Assembly (NCBI GenBank): GCA_002898535.1
Contig: BEHN01000008.1
Location: 41,949 to 105,948, forward strand
Source of the DNA: a bacterium HR11
GTDB lineage: Bacteria > Acidobacteriota > HRBIN11
Length of the DNA: 64,000 bases
Direction: 5' to 3'
In this document: positions 36,858 to 46,042 of the stretch, piece by piece
Layout of the letters: each line of letters starts with the position of its first letter
Position numbering within the stretch: the first letter of the stretch is position 1
Notes under the pieces: generated by a model
Database searches by the model: none
Seen by the model: only the letters and a program-made list of their open reading frames with translations
What the model was told of the DNA's origin: nothing
Translations under genes and position numbers: made by a program

Positions 36858-37664
36858 TCAGAAGGCTCGAGGCCGAGGCTCGACGACCTCGCCGACCGGG
36901 TCGGTCAAGACGCCGACGCCGGCCTCCTGGGCGCCGGCCAGCGAGTGGCGGTACACGGTCGTCCCGTACAAGTACGGCAGGACGGCTTCGGCCGTCGGGT
37001 CCTCCGTCCGCAGATAGGCCACTAAGGCAGGATGCTGAAGCTTCCGAATGAACCGTCTCACATTGCGCGGGAAGACCCGTTCGGTCGCTTCCAGCAGGAC
37101 CCACATACGCCGCCCGTCCGGCGTCTCGGCTCGAGCCAGGCCGTCGACTTCCAACGGGCCCCGGGCCATCGCCAGGATGGGCTCCAGCAGACGGAAGCCC
37201 TTCCGGTGAAGGACCTCTGCCAGACGGGCCCGCCCCTGGCGCTCGGTCTCGACGCCCAGACGGGCCCCGAAACGGTCGACCCGCCGGGTCAAAGACTGAA
37301 CCTGCCCGGTCAATTCCTCGAAGCGCACGGCAAGGGCCTGGACTTGAGCCGCCAGGTCATCGACCCGCTGGGACAGGGCCTGGACTTGAGCCGCCAGGTC
37401 ATCGACCCGGGCCGTCAGCTGGTCCAGACGGGCCGTCAGGCCGTCGACCCGCTGGGCCAGGACCCGGAGCTCATCCTCCGTTCGTTTCTGGGCCTCGGCC
37501 AGCTCTTGAAGGATCAAGAGGATCTGGCGGAAGTGATGGTCCTCCCGCTCGGGCAAGGTCAGGAGCCCCTCCGTCAACAGGCGTCGGCGGAGCTCCTCCC
37601 GCCACTCGGGGTGTTCGTCCAGGAGTCTCAGTAAGTCTGCAAAGTCCTCGACGGTAAAAGTCAT
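36858..37664 (-). CDS. Coiled-coil protein with DUF3782/nuclease-like C-terminal domain
   Basis: A 268-residue protein. The N-terminal 30 residues (DLLRLLDEHPEWREELRRRL) are typical of a family common in thermophiles. Residues about 55-140 form heptad repeats in which RVDDLAAQVQAL occurs twice. The C-terminal domain (about 145-268) resembles the DUF3782 group, thought to have a PD-(D/E)xK nuclease-like fold (GRARLAEVLHRKGF ... EVDGLARAE ... VLLEATERV). It starts 10 bp after ttuA ends and is probably cotranscribed with it. The function is not known. Confidence 0.7.
   Translation of the reverse strand: MTFTVEDFADLLRLLDEHPEWREELRRRLLTEGLLTLPEREDHHFRQILLILQELAEAQKRTEDELRVLAQRVDGLTARLDQLTARVDDLAAQVQALSQRVDDLAAQVQALAVRFEELTGQVQSLTRRVDRFGARLGVETERQGRARLAEVLHRKGFRLLEPILAMARGPLEVDGLARAETPDGRRMWVLLEATERVFPRNVRRFIRKLQHPALVAYLRTEDPTAEAVLPYLYGTTVYRHSLAGAQEAGVGVLTDPVGEVVEPRPRAF
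37333..37409 (-). repeat. 42-bp in-gene tandem duplication (two heptads)
   Basis: A 35-base stretch starting AGGGCCTGGACTTGAGCC (plus-strand sense) occurs at 37333-37367 and again at 37375-37409, identical at nucleotide level. The 42-base step equals 14 residues, two coiled-coil heptads, and looks like a recent in-frame duplication. Confidence 0.8.
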
Positions 37665-37674
37665 GGCGAGTCTC

Positions 37675-38598
37675 CTATCCCACGACGGTCAGACGGCGCT
37701 GGACCTGGGCCTTCAGACGGCAGTAGGCGCAGACCTCACCGGTCGTCGGATACCCGCAGACAACGCAGGCCCGAAGATCGGGTTTCGTCTTCAGGGCCTC
37801 GTCGAGCCACTGGGTCCGCCACTGGAAGAAGCCCTCGACGAACCGCCGCTTCGTGCCGGGCGAATGGGCCTCGAGACGGTACATGACGTCCTTCAGGACG
37901 AGGTTCGTCGAACCGACCGAGAAGGGGCACTCGTCCCGCTCGAAGGGCACGCCTTCGACGAGGGCGTAAACCGTCGTCTGCTTCTCCTCCAGGAAGATCA
38001 GGGGCTTGACCTTCCGGACGAAGCCCCCGTCCTCGGGCAGGACGGGCGCCTGACGGACCATGAACTCCGTATTCCAGGCCAGGACGTTGTTCAACAGCGT
38101 GACGGCCTCGTCGTCCAGGTTGTGGCCCGTGGCGATGACGGAAAAGCCCAGCCGGCGGGCCGCCTGGTTCATGTGGTAGCGCTTGGACAGGCCGCAAGCC
38201 GAGCAGGGCGGTCGGTTCGTCACGCCCCGGACCTCGTCGATCCCCATGCCGAGCTCTTCTCGAAAGTCGACGACGTGGAGGGGCCGGCCCAGCTTTTCGG
38301 CCAGCCGACGGACGGCTTCGTAGGACTGGTCCGAATAGCCCTCGACCCGAATGCCCAAGTGCATGTAGAGGCCCTCCGTCTCATAGCCCAGGTGGTGGAG
38401 GGCATGCCAGAGGGCGCCGCTGTCCTTGCCGCCGCTGACGGCGACGAGGACCCGCTCGCCGGGCCGGATCATCCGAAATCGGTCGATGGCTCGTTGGACC
38501 TGTTTCCGGAACCACGGCGGATAGTGGACCTTGCACAGGGCCAGCCGGTGAGCCGGCATGTAGATGATGGCCTTCTCCGGACACTGCTTGCACCGCAT
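37675..38598 (-). CDS. ttuA: TtuA-type tRNA 2-thiouridine synthetase (TtcA family)
   Basis: A 307-residue PP-loop ATPase that thiolates tRNA. It has an N-terminal zinc finger (CKQC ... CKVH), the PP-loop SGGKDSGALW (about 55-64), the cluster-binding PPCSACG (about 130) and DECPF, and a second zinc finger at the C-terminus (CVVCG ... CAYC). Two zinc fingers plus the cluster Cys fit TtuA, which makes 2-thioribothymidine at position 54 and stabilises tRNA in thermophiles. TtcA, which modifies position 32, lacks the terminal fingers. The sulfur carrier TtuB is not seen nearby. A GAGGTGAGGGC stretch precedes the ATG. Confidence 0.87.
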   Translation of the reverse strand: MRCKQCPEKAIIYMPAHRLALCKVHYPPWFRKQVQRAIDRFRMIRPGERVLVAVSGGKDSGALWHALHHLGYETEGLYMHLGIRVEGYSDQSYEAVRRLAEKLGRPLHVVDFREELGMGIDEVRGVTNRPPCSACGLSKRYHMNQAARRLGFSVIATGHNLDDEAVTLLNNVLAWNTEFMVRQAPVLPEDGGFVRKVKPLIFLEEKQTTVYALVEGVPFERDECPFSVGSTNLVLKDVMYRLEAHSPGTKRRFVEGFFQWRTQWLDEALKTKPDLRACVVCGYPTTGEVCAYCRLKAQVQRRLTVVG

Positions 38599-38692
38599 GC
38601 CCTCACCTCATCCGAGTCTCAGGGTAACGAGCCATCGTCTTAGCAGAGCCGTTCGGCCCGGGAGCATGGCGTCGGGACAGCCTTATCTCGCA
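38599..38692. repeat. Truncated family-A unit and CTGCATC words
   Basis: A family-A outer end (AGAGCCGTTCGGCCCGGG) starts at 38644 but stops after about 40 bases and passes into CATCATGCATCCTGCACC-like words (38688-38715) that reach into the last codons of rpiB. Confidence 0.6.
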
Positions 38693-39175
38693 TCATGCAT
38701 CCTGCACCTTGCATGCCGCCATTTCCAGCTCTCGGATCTTGGCGACCCGCCGCTCGTGGCGGCCGCCCTCGAAGGGAGTCTCGAGCCAGGCCCGAAGCAT
38801 GGCCGCCAGGGTTTCGTCGTCCAGGCTCGCCAGGACGCGGCCGCCCATGCACAATACGTTCGCATCGTTGTGGGCCCGGGCCATCTGAACGGTATAGACG
38901 TCGTGGCAGACGGCCGCCCGAATGCCCGGAAACTTGTTGGCCGTCATCGCCATCCCGATGCCCGTCCCGCAGACGAGCAAGCCCTGGCGCTGAGGGTCCT
39001 GTCGGACCCGGCGGGCGACCTCGGCGGCGATGTCGGGATAGTCGACGGAGACGGCGCTCGTCTCGACGCCGACGTCCTCGACGGGGATCCCCCAAGCTTC
39101 CAGCAGTCGGCGAATGCGAGTTTTCAGGTCATATCCGGCGTGGTCCGACCCCAGCACGATGATCCGACGGTCCAT
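38693..39175 (-). CDS. rpiB: RpiB, ribose-5-phosphate isomerase B
   Basis: A 160-residue sugar-phosphate isomerase interconverting ribose-5-phosphate and ribulose-5-phosphate. Family motifs are intact: IVLGSDHAGYDLK at the start, the catalytic Cys in LLVCGTGIGMAMTANK (about residue 69), HNDANVLCMGGR and FEGGRHERRVAKI. GGAGG lies upstream of the ATG at 39175. The last few codons (KVQDA) are formed by CTGCATC-type repeat words, so the natural C-terminus seems to have been extended by repeat DNA. Confidence 0.94.
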   Translation of the reverse strand: MDRRIIVLGSDHAGYDLKTRIRRLLEAWGIPVEDVGVETSAVSVDYPDIAAEVARRVRQDPQRQGLLVCGTGIGMAMTANKFPGIRAAVCHDVYTVQMARAHNDANVLCMGGRVLASLDDETLAAMLRAWLETPFEGGRHERRVAKIRELEMAACKVQDA

Positions 39176-39644
39176 GGCTCAGCCTCCGGCGTTGGACGGA
39201 TTCACCGATGATCGAAATCATTTCAATTCAAAATAATCAAAATCCGGACTCGGGTCCCCGGCCGAGAGTCCCGGGCAGAAGGGGAAGGCCGGGAAGCCGG
39301 GACACGGGGTCGGCCTATGATAACAGGAAATTTTAAAATCAATTCTAAACAGGGCCTTTCAGCCCGTAAGGACTCCGACCCGCCTGGCTTTTCCGACCCC
39401 TCGAGAAGAGCGCACGGTGAATGGTTTAGGGCCGGCGGTCGTCATCGGACTCCGTCCCGTCGCCACCTGGCCTGTAAAACCGTGTCTTCCCCTCCGGTCC
39501 CGCACCCAGCCCCCTTCGTCCGAGGTGACCCGCTCTGCTAATATTGTAGCGATCCGACTGAAGCACCGCCAGTCGGGACGCCGTCTCTCCGCCCTCGTTT
39601 GCATTACTCCACGGGATACCGTAAATTAGAAGCGATCCCCGGGT
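39176..39644. other. 469-bp leader region before the rimP operon
   Basis: No gene or tRNA is seen. Two AT-rich islands stand out in this GC-rich DNA: 39208-39242 and 39318-39350 (GAAATTTTAAAATCAATTC). TAATAT at 39539-39544 with TTCGTC 18 bases upstream is a weak promoter candidate about 95 bases before rimP. Unlike other long gaps it carries none of the dispersed repeats. Confidence 0.4.
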
Positions 39645-40139
39645 ATGGTGTGGACGATGAAAGGGGATCCTTTTGCGCCACGCCCGTGGCAGGCCCTGGA
39701 AGAGCATATCGAAGCCGTCCTGCGTTCGATGGGCTTGACCCTGGTCGATTGCCAGGTCAAACAGGGCCGCTTCACGCTGGTCGCCGTGACCATCGACCAT
39801 CCCCGGGGCGTGAATGTGGCCATGTGCGTACGGGCGACCCAGGCCCTGCAGGCCCAGGTCCCCTGGGACGAGTTTCTGACGGGGGACTGGCGCCTGCAGG
39901 TCTCCTCGCCGGGCGTGGGGCGGGAGCTCCGCACGGCGCGGGAGTTTCGCTGGGCCCTCGGTCGGTCGGTCCGGGTCCTCGGCCGGTCGGCTTCGGGCGG
40001 GCCGGTCATCTGGCGGGGCACGCTTCAGGAAGCCGACCCGACGGGGATTCGGCTCCAGACGGACGCCGACCGTAGCCTGAACATCCCGTGGCAGGATGTG
40101 ATCCGTGTGCATCTGGCGGATGACTCCGTGGAGTCTTAA
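39645..40139 (+). CDS. rimP: RimP, ribosome maturation factor
   Basis: A 164-residue protein for late 30S assembly. The N-terminal alpha/beta domain (LEEHIEAVLRSMGLTLVDCQ, then DWRLQVSSPGVGRELRT) and the C-terminal SH3-like barrel (VRVLGRS ... WRGTLQEAD ... WQDVIRVHL) fit RimP. It is first in the conserved rimP-nusA-infB-rbfA cluster, with nusA 38 bp downstream. The first Met (39645) or the Met four codons later could be the start; neither has a strong ribosome site. Confidence 0.92.
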   Translation: MVWTMKGDPFAPRPWQALEEHIEAVLRSMGLTLVDCQVKQGRFTLVAVTIDHPRGVNVAMCVRATQALQAQVPWDEFLTGDWRLQVSSPGVGRELRTAREFRWALGRSVRVLGRSASGGPVIWRGTLQEADPTGIRLQTDADRSLNIPWQDVIRVHLADDSVES

Positions 40140-40177
40140 ATTTTTGTCGAAAAATCGAGACCGACAGGCTGAGGACG

Positions 40178-41479
40178 ATGAGCAAGGAGTTGATCACGGC
40201 CATCGAGCAGGTCTCCCGGGAGAAGGGTATCGACCCGGGGTACCTCATCGAGGCCATCGAGGACGCTGTCTTGACGGCCTCTCGTCGGCTGGCCCGGCCG
40301 AAGGAGCGGCTTTCTGTTCGGCTGGACCGCCAAGAGGGGACGATCCATCTATTGGTCCGCAAGCGGGTCGTCGAGTCGGTTCAAAATCCGGACGTGGAGA
40401 TTTCCATCGAGGCGGCCCGACAGTGGAAGCCCGACGTGCAGGTCGGGGAGGAGGTCGAGGTCCCCTACCCGGGTGAATTACTTTCCCGCCTCAAGGCCGT
40501 CCAGATCGCCAAGCGGGTCATCCTTCACAAGGTCCGGGAGGCGGAACGGCAGAAGATCGCTCGGATTTACAAAGACCAGGTCGGTCGTATCGTGACGGGC
40601 ACGGTGAAAGCCGTTTGGAAGGGCGACGTGACCCTGGACCTGCCCGACACGGAGGCCCTCCTCCCCAAGGAGTTTCAGCTCCCCCGGGACCGTTTCGAGC
40701 GGGGCCAGTACGTGCGCGCCCTGCTGGTGAAGGTCTATGAGCATGAGGAGCCCCAACTGGTCGTCTCCCGGGTCCACCCGGACTTCATCTACCGCCTGAT
40801 GGAGATGGAGATCGAGGAAATCTTTAAGGGCCTCGTCGAGGTCGTCCGCATCGTACGGGAACCCGGGGAGCGGGCGAAGGTCGCCGTCTACTCGAAGAGT
40901 CCCCACATCGACCCCGTCGGGGCCTGCGTGGGCGTGAAGGGGACCCGCATCCAGGCCATCATGAATGAGCTCCACGGCGAGCGCATCGACGTCATCCAGT
41001 GGTCGGACAACATCTGCGAGTTTGCCGCCAATGCCCTCAAGCCGGCGAAAGTCTTGGAGGTTCACGTCCTGGACGAAGAGGAGCGGGTCCTCGAAGCCGT
41101 CGTGGCGGACGAACAGTTGTCCATCGCCATCGGGAAGAACGGCCAGAACGTGAAGCTGGCCTCTCGGCTCGTCGGCTGGCGCATCGAGGTCATCCGGGCC
41201 AGCGAGAAAGAGGGCCAGTTCGGCGTGACCCCGTCGGTCGAGGAGTTCTACCGCATCCTTCGGACTTATCATCAGGTCGACGAGGGCCTGATTCAGCGGA
41301 TGATCGAGCGGGGGTACGACCGGCTGATGCCCCTGATCCAGGCGGGCATCGCCGAGTTGATGGAAGTCCCGGGCATGACGCCTGAGACGGCCCGGACGAT
41401 CAAGGAAGCTCTTCGAGCGTTTACCCGGGGTCGTTACAAGACACAGCCGACCGAGCCGACGACGGCCGCTTCGTCCTGA
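40178..41479 (+). CDS. nusA: NusA, transcription termination/antitermination factor
   Basis: A 433-residue RNA polymerase partner that controls pausing and antitermination. Order of domains: N-terminal RNAP-binding domain (1-125), S1 (about 135-200; [20 protein letters not shown]), and KH1/KH2 (about 205-345; [20 protein letters not shown] and [17 protein letters not shown]). A helix-hairpin-helix segment (about 370-420; [20 protein letters not shown]) is close to the C-terminus. It lacks the long acidic repeats of E. coli NusA. GAGGACG precedes the ATG. Confidence 0.96.
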   Translation: MSKELITAIEQVSREKGIDPGYLIEAIEDAVLTASRRLARPKERLSVRLDRQEGTIHLLVRKRVVESVQNPDVEISIEAARQWKPDVQVGEEVEVPYPGELLSRLKAVQIAKRVILHKVREAERQKIARIYKDQVGRIVTGTVKAVWKGDVTLDLPDTEALLPKEFQLPRDRFERGQYVRALLVKVYEHEEPQLVVSRVHPDFIYRLMEMEIEEIFKGLVEVVRIVREPGERAKVAVYSKSPHIDPVGACVGVKGTRIQAIMNELHGERIDVIQWSDNICEFAANALKPAKVLEVHVLDEEERVLEAVVADEQLSIAIGKNGQNVKLASRLVGWRIEVIRASEKEGQFGVTPSVEEFYRILRTYHQVDEGLIQRMIERGYDRLMPLIQAGIAELMEVPGMTPETARTIKEALRAFTRGRYKTQPTEPTTAASS

Positions 41480-41556
41480 CCCGACGGAAGGGTCCTGCAT
41501 CCTGCATCTTGCATCATGCATTTTGTATCTGAGCACCCCGCGAGGAATGCCGGTTT

Positions 41557-44310
41557 ATGCGTGTCTTCGAGTTAGCCCGTGAGCTGGGCCGCCCCAGCAA
41601 GGAAGTCATCACCATCCTGAACGGGATGGGCATTCTGGTGACGTCTCACGCCAGCGTCATCGACGCGGACGTCGCCCGCAAGGTACGGGATTACTATATT
41701 CGAGAGGGGATTCTTTCCGTCACTCCGAAGGAGGAGCCCAAAGAGGTACCCGTCGGGGAGGCCCCGGCGACGGCCCCCGTCGAGGTGACGCCGCCTCCGC
41801 CGCCGGCCCCACCGTCGGTCCCGGTCTCGCCGGCCGAGCCGGCCCCGGTGGCCGTCGAGCCTGTGACGCCCCCGCCGTCGGAAGTCCCTGTCCCCCCGGT
41901 ATCGGCCGTCTCGGTCGAGGCCCCGCCGGTCTCGGTGACGCCAGAGACCCCGCCAACGCCCCCGCCGTCCGTCGAATCCCCGCCGTCTGTCGAACCCTCG
42001 CCGGTCCGGCCGGCTCCGCCGGAGCGTCCGCCCCGACCCCCGCGGCGGGAAGAACGCCCGGAGCGTCGCCCGGAGCGGCGAGAGGAACGTCGGGAGCGAG
42101 AAGCCCGTCTGGAGGCCCCTCGCCCGGAGACGCCCCCCGGGCCGGAACGGATTCCCGAGCGACCGCCCGAAGAGCGCTACATGGCTCGGGAGACCCGACC
42201 CCACAAACGGGCCTTCCGAGAGGAACTCCGCCGGGTGAAGGAGCGTCGGGACTACGTGCGGATGGGCGACCGCCCGGCCCAGACGTCCCCGGCCCGGACG
42301 TCCGGTGCTCGACTCGGCGAGTGGCATCGGGCCTCGACGCAAGCGGGCGGTCCGCCTGTATCGGACCTTCACCGACCTTTTGTCCCGCCGCCGCCCCCGA
42401 AGGTCGAACGGAAGCGGCCCCGGACGAAGGAAGAAGAGGAACGGGAACTGGCCCGCATTCGGGAGCGGGAAAAGGAACTCGTCCTGCCCAAGCGTCGGGA
42501 AGAGGACTTCCTGCCCCGGGCCGTCACGGAAATCCAGGAGATCACGATCCCTGAAGGTATCACCGTCAAGGAGTTGGCCCAGCGCCTGAACGTGAAGGCC
42601 CCGATTCTCATTAAGGCCCTCCTGAAAAAGGGCCACCTGATGACCCTGACCCAGACGGTCCCGATGGACCTGGCCGTCGAAGTCGCCGAGATGTTCGGCT
42701 ATATCGCCCGGCCTGTCTCGGTCGAGGAGGAGCTCCTCCTCGAGGAGGCCGTCGAGGACCGGCCCGAGGACCGGGTCCCTCGGCCACCTGTCGTGACCGT
42801 CATGGGCCACGTCGACCACGGCAAGACGACGCTCCTCGACACGATCCGGAAGACCAACGTCGCCGCCCAGGAAGCCGGCGGGATCACCCAGAAGATCGGA
42901 GCCTACCAGGTCGAGGTCCGCGGCCGGAAGATCACCTTCATCGACACGCCGGGCCATGAGGCCTTCACCCAGATGCGGGCCCGCGGGGCCAAGGCGACCG
43001 ACATCGTCATCCTCGTCGTCGCCGCCGACGACGGCGTCATGCCCCAGACTGTCGAGGCCATCGACCACGCCCGGGCCGCCGGCTGTCCCATCGTCGTCGC
43101 CATCAACAAGATTGACAAGCCGAACGCCGACCCCGAGAAGGTCAAGCGCCAGCTCGCCCAGGTCGGCCTGACCGTCGAGGAGTGGGGCGGCCAGACCATC
43201 GCCGTCCCCATCTCGGCCAAGCAGGGTACCGGCATCGAGGAACTCTTGGAGATGGTCCTCCTGGTCGCGGACCTGGCCGACCTGCGGGCGAATCCGAAAC
43301 TGCCGGCCCGCGGGATCATCCTGGAGTCCAAGTTGGACCCCAAGCGAGGGGTCGTGGCGACGGTCCTGATCCAGAACGGGACGCTCCGGGTCGGCGACGT
43401 GTTCGTCGCCGGGGCGACCTGGGGCCGGGTCCGGGCTATGTTCAACGACCGGGGCCAGCGCCTGCAAGAGGCCCCGCCCTCGACGCCCGTCGAGGTCCTG
43501 GGCTTTGAGGACCTTCCCCAGGCCGGAGACACCTTCCAGGTCCTCCGGGACGAGACGAAGGCCCGCCGCATCGCCCAGCTCCGACAGGAGCGGATGAAGG
43601 AACAGCTCCGCCTGGCCCGCCGGGCCCGCCTGGAGGACATCGCCGCCCAGGTCCAGGCCGGCCGGGAAGTCCAGGCCCTGAACCTCTTGCTGAAGGCTGA
43701 CACGCAGGGCTCGCTCGAGGCCCTCCAGAAGGCCCTCGAGGAACTCAGCATCGAGCAGGTCCGTCTAGATATCGTCCATGCCGGTGTCGGCGGGATCAGC
43801 ACCGGCGACGTCCTCCTGGCGGCCGCCAGCGACGCCATCATCCTGGGCTTCAACGTCCGCCCCGACAAGAAGGCCCGGGAACAGGCCGAGCAGGAAGGCG
43901 TCGAAATCCGTTACTACAACGTCATCTACGACGCCGTCGAGGACATCAAGAACGCCGTCCGCGGCATGCTGAAGCCCCAGAAGGTCGAGCAGGTCCTCGG
44001 CGTCGCCGAGGTCCGCCAGACCTTCCGCATCAAGGACGTCGGCGTCGTCGCCGGTTGCTTCGTCCGAGAGGGGAAGGTCGTCCGGGGCGAGCGGGCCCGC
44101 TTGATTCGAGACCAGGTCGTCGTCTACGACGGCCGGGTCAACACCCTGCGCCGCTTCAAGGAAGACGTCCGGGAGGTCCCCCAGGGCTACGAGTGCGGCC
44201 TGACCCTGCTGAACTTCCAGGACATCAAGGAGGGCGACCTCATCGAGGTCTACACGGTCCAGGAGGTCGCCGTGCCCGAACCCTATGCCCCGGCGAGGGC
44301 GGCTTCATGA
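41557..44310 (+). CDS. infB: InfB, translation initiation factor IF-2
   Basis: A 917-residue initiation GTPase that delivers fMet-tRNA to the 30S subunit. It has an N-terminal winged-helix (1-50), a long Pro/Val then Glu/Arg-rich linker (about 60-250), a second N-terminal motif (about 335-385) and the G domain from about 412: GHVDHGKTT (G1), GITQKIGAY (G2), DTPGHEAF (G3), NKID (G4) and SAKQG (G5). Domains II-IV follow. The G2 motif has Lys where many IF-2 have His. The usual ylxR and L7Ae-type genes between nusA and infB are missing; instead 77 bp with CTGCATC words fill the gap. Confidence 0.97.
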   Translation: MRVFELARELGRPSKEVITILNGMGILVTSHASVIDADVARKVRDYYIREGILSVTPKEEPKEVPVGEAPATAPVEVTPPPPPAPPSVPVSPAEPAPVAVEPVTPPPSEVPVPPVSAVSVEAPPVSVTPETPPTPPPSVESPPSVEPSPVRPAPPERPPRPPRREERPERRPERREERREREARLEAPRPETPPGPERIPERPPEERYMARETRPHKRAFREELRRVKERRDYVRMGDRPAQTSPARTSGARLGEWHRASTQAGGPPVSDLHRPFVPPPPPKVERKRPRTKEEEERELARIREREKELVLPKRREEDFLPRAVTEIQEITIPEGITVKELAQRLNVKAPILIKALLKKGHLMTLTQTVPMDLAVEVAEMFGYIARPVSVEEELLLEEAVEDRPEDRVPRPPVVTVMGHVDHGKTTLLDTIRKTNVAAQEAGGITQKIGAYQVEVRGRKITFIDTPGHEAFTQMRARGAKATDIVILVVAADDGVMPQTVEAIDHARAAGCPIVVAINKIDKPNADPEKVKRQLAQVGLTVEEWGGQTIAVPISAKQGTGIEELLEMVLLVADLADLRANPKLPARGIILESKLDPKRGVVATVLIQNGTLRVGDVFVAGATWGRVRAMFNDRGQRLQEAPPSTPVEVLGFEDLPQAGDTFQVLRDETKARRIAQLRQERMKEQLRLARRARLEDIAAQVQAGREVQALNLLLKADTQGSLEALQKALEELSIEQVRLDIVHAGVGGISTGDVLLAAASDAIILGFNVRPDKKAREQAEQEGVEIRYYNVIYDAVEDIKNAVRGMLKPQKVEQVLGVAEVRQTFRIKDVGVVAGCFVREGKVVRGERARLIRDQVVVYDGRVNTLRRFKEDVREVPQGYECGLTLLNFQDIKEGDLIEVYTVQEVAVPEPYAPARAAS

Positions 44311-44651
44311 TCCAGCGGCGGACTCTCCGCAAGATCGCCAGCGAGATTCACCAGAAGCTCGCCCAGATCCTCTTGCAGGAGTTCGGCGACCCCCGTCTTC
44401 AGTGGGTCACCGTCCAGGAAGTCCACCTGACACCGGACGGCCGGACGGCCTACGTCATCTTCGACGTCCTTGGGGACGAACGGATGGCCCGGGAGGCCCG
44501 GACGGCCCTGACGGAAGTCCAGGGCCGCCTCCGGGGGTTCCTCGGCAAGGCCATGTACTTGCGGACCGTCCCGGAGCTCCAGTTCGTCCATGCCTCGGAT
44601 CCCCGGGCCGCCGAAATCCGCCTCCGCTACGGTGCGCCTGCCGTCGGATGA
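44307..44651 (+). CDS. rbfA: RbfA, ribosome-binding factor A
   Basis: A 114-residue KH-fold factor for 16S rRNA 5'-end maturation and cold adaptation. Family signature: RTLRKIASEIHQKLAQILLQ, then DPRLQWVTVQEVHLTPDGRT and LRTVPELQFVHA. The ATG overlaps the infB stop (ATGA), so it is translationally coupled. The longer open frame upstream of it is out of phase with infB and is not used. It closes the ribosome-assembly cluster. Confidence 0.93.
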   Translation: MIQRRTLRKIASEIHQKLAQILLQEFGDPRLQWVTVQEVHLTPDGRTAYVIFDVLGDERMAREARTALTEVQGRLRGFLGKAMYLRTVPELQFVHASDPRAAEIRLRYGAPAVG

Positions 44652-44960
44652 GACCCGGGTCAGCGGCCGGCGCTCGGTCCTTGGCCGTGGTCCCTTCAAA
44701 AACACCGATACTTCCTGAGTCGACGGAGCCATTCGGCCCATGAGAATGGTGTCAAAATAACCTTTCCCATCCTCCGGAAAGTACGACTTTTCAAAGTGAC
44801 GGAGGGACGAGTCAGGGTGATTTATGGTCCATAGCCGCTATGGGCTCGTGGCTTATGGCTCATAGTCCCATGAGCCATCAGCTATGAGCCATGAGCCAAC
44901 ATGTGCTATGGAGCCATGACCCATGAGCTGACCTGGTACGTGAAGGGGGAGCCGAATCCC
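44652..44960. repeat. Family-A unit followed by GCTCATGG word array
   Basis: No gene is seen. A diverged family-A unit at about 44727-44811 (GAGCCATTCGGCCCATGAG ... TTTTCAAAGTGACGGAG) is followed by a dense run of GCTCATGG/GCTCATAG words in both directions (44820-44930), forming imperfect hairpins. The array reaches to within 30 bases of the next gene. Confidence 0.7.
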
Positions 44961-45578
44961 ATGGGGACGGGGTGCCTCCGGTCGTGCCTGATGGCCGTCG
45001 TGGCCGCCGCTTCCTGTGCCGACTGGGTCGTCCTGTCGGCCGACACGCACGTGTGGACCTGGAAATTCTATGTATACTGGTATAGCGTCCAGACGGAGCG
45101 GTGGGACGAGGCGGCGGCCTTGCAGGCGTACCGCACCGGCGGGCCCCTGTGGACTCAGTTCCTGCGGGACGCCCGCACGGCCGTCTTCCTTTACAGGAAC
45201 GGCTTTGAACGACCCCCCGCCGAGGAGGTCGAGCGGACGGCGACAGCCTTCATCCGCCAGAGGCCGTGGGGGGCCCGTCTCGACCCGGCCCTGCTCCGCC
45301 GCGTGATGGAGATGATCCTCGGCGTGCGATCCTATCGGGACCGCATCTTTCGGAATACGCTTTTGATCCCGCCGGAGCAAGTTCGCCAGCGGTACGAACA
45401 GCTCTACCCGGACCCGGCGACCCGGCCGCCCTGGGAGCAGGTCTACAATACCATTTACCAGGGCCTCCTGGACGAGGCCGTCGCCCGGGAGTTTCCCCGC
45501 TGGCAGGACCAGCTCCGCCAGAGCCTCCCCCTGCGAGTCCATCCGTTTCCGGAGGCGCTATGCGGGCCAAGGCCCTGA
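44961..45578 (+). CDS. Predicted lipoprotein, possibly SurA-N-like
   Basis: A 205-residue protein whose N-terminus looks like a lipoprotein signal: MGTGCLRSCLMAVVAAASCA, with a lipobox-like AASC. The rest is helical, with a VRQRYEQLY element and repeated short amphipathic helices recalling the chaperone part of SurA/PrsA proteins but without a peptidyl-prolyl isomerase domain. AAGGGGGAG lies before the ATG at 44961; the frame opens 20 codons earlier inside repeat DNA. Its end overlaps smpB by 19 bases. The family assignment is tentative. Confidence 0.55.
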   Translation: MGTGCLRSCLMAVVAAASCADWVVLSADTHVWTWKFYVYWYSVQTERWDEAAALQAYRTGGPLWTQFLRDARTAVFLYRNGFERPPAEEVERTATAFIRQRPWGARLDPALLRRVMEMILGVRSYRDRIFRNTLLIPPEQVRQRYEQLYPDPATRPPWEQVYNTIYQGLLDEAVAREFPRWQDQLRQSLPLRVHPFPEALCGPRP

Positions 45579-46042
45579 AGCCGTCCCCGCCTGAGAAGAC
45601 CCTGGCCGTCAACCGGAAGGCCCTCCATGACTACGAGATCCTGGAACGCTACGAGGCCGGTATCGTCCTCCGTGGGAGCGAGGTCAAGGCCGCCCGGGCG
45701 GGCCGGATCAACCTGCGGGACAGCTTCGCCCGCGTCAAGGACGGCGAGGTCTACCTCGTCAACTGCCATATCTCGCCCTATGCGGCCGCTTCGACCCACG
45801 AGACGCTGGACCCCACGCGAGAGCGCAAGCTCCTGCTCCACAAGCGGGAGATCCTCCGCCTGGCCGGCCGCGTCCAGGAGAAGGGCCTGACGCTCGTCCC
45901 CCTGCGGGTCTACCTCAAAGGGCCCCACATTAAGGTTGAACTCGCCCTGGCCCGGGGCCGGAAGATTCACCAAAAGCGGGAAGTCGCCCGTCAGCGGGCT
46001 ATCGAGCGGGAGGTCCAGGAAGAGCTGAAGCGATGGCGGTGA
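45560..46042 (+). CDS. smpB: SmpB, tmRNA-binding protein
   Basis: A 160-residue trans-translation factor that brings tmRNA to stalled ribosomes. Typical motifs: NRKALHDYEILERYEAGIVL, GSEVKAARAGRINLRDSF and the basic tail KIHQKREVARQRAIEREVQ, which is helical and reaches into the mRNA channel. GGAGG sits six bases before the ATG at 45560, inside the end of the lipoprotein gene. The tmRNA gene (ssrA) is not in the window. The HAD gene overlaps its end by 10 bases. Confidence 0.96.
   Translation: MRAKALKPSPPEKTLAVNRKALHDYEILERYEAGIVLRGSEVKAARAGRINLRDSFARVKDGEVYLVNCHISPYAAASTHETLDPTRERKLLLHKREILRLAGRVQEKGLTLVPLRVYLKGPHIKVELALARGRKIHQKREVARQRAIEREVQEELKRWR

Noticed and set aside
39176..39644. A tRNA or other stable RNA gene in the gap before rimP.
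   Set aside because: No T-loop/acceptor pattern could be assembled; the region has only AT-rich islands and a weak promoter.
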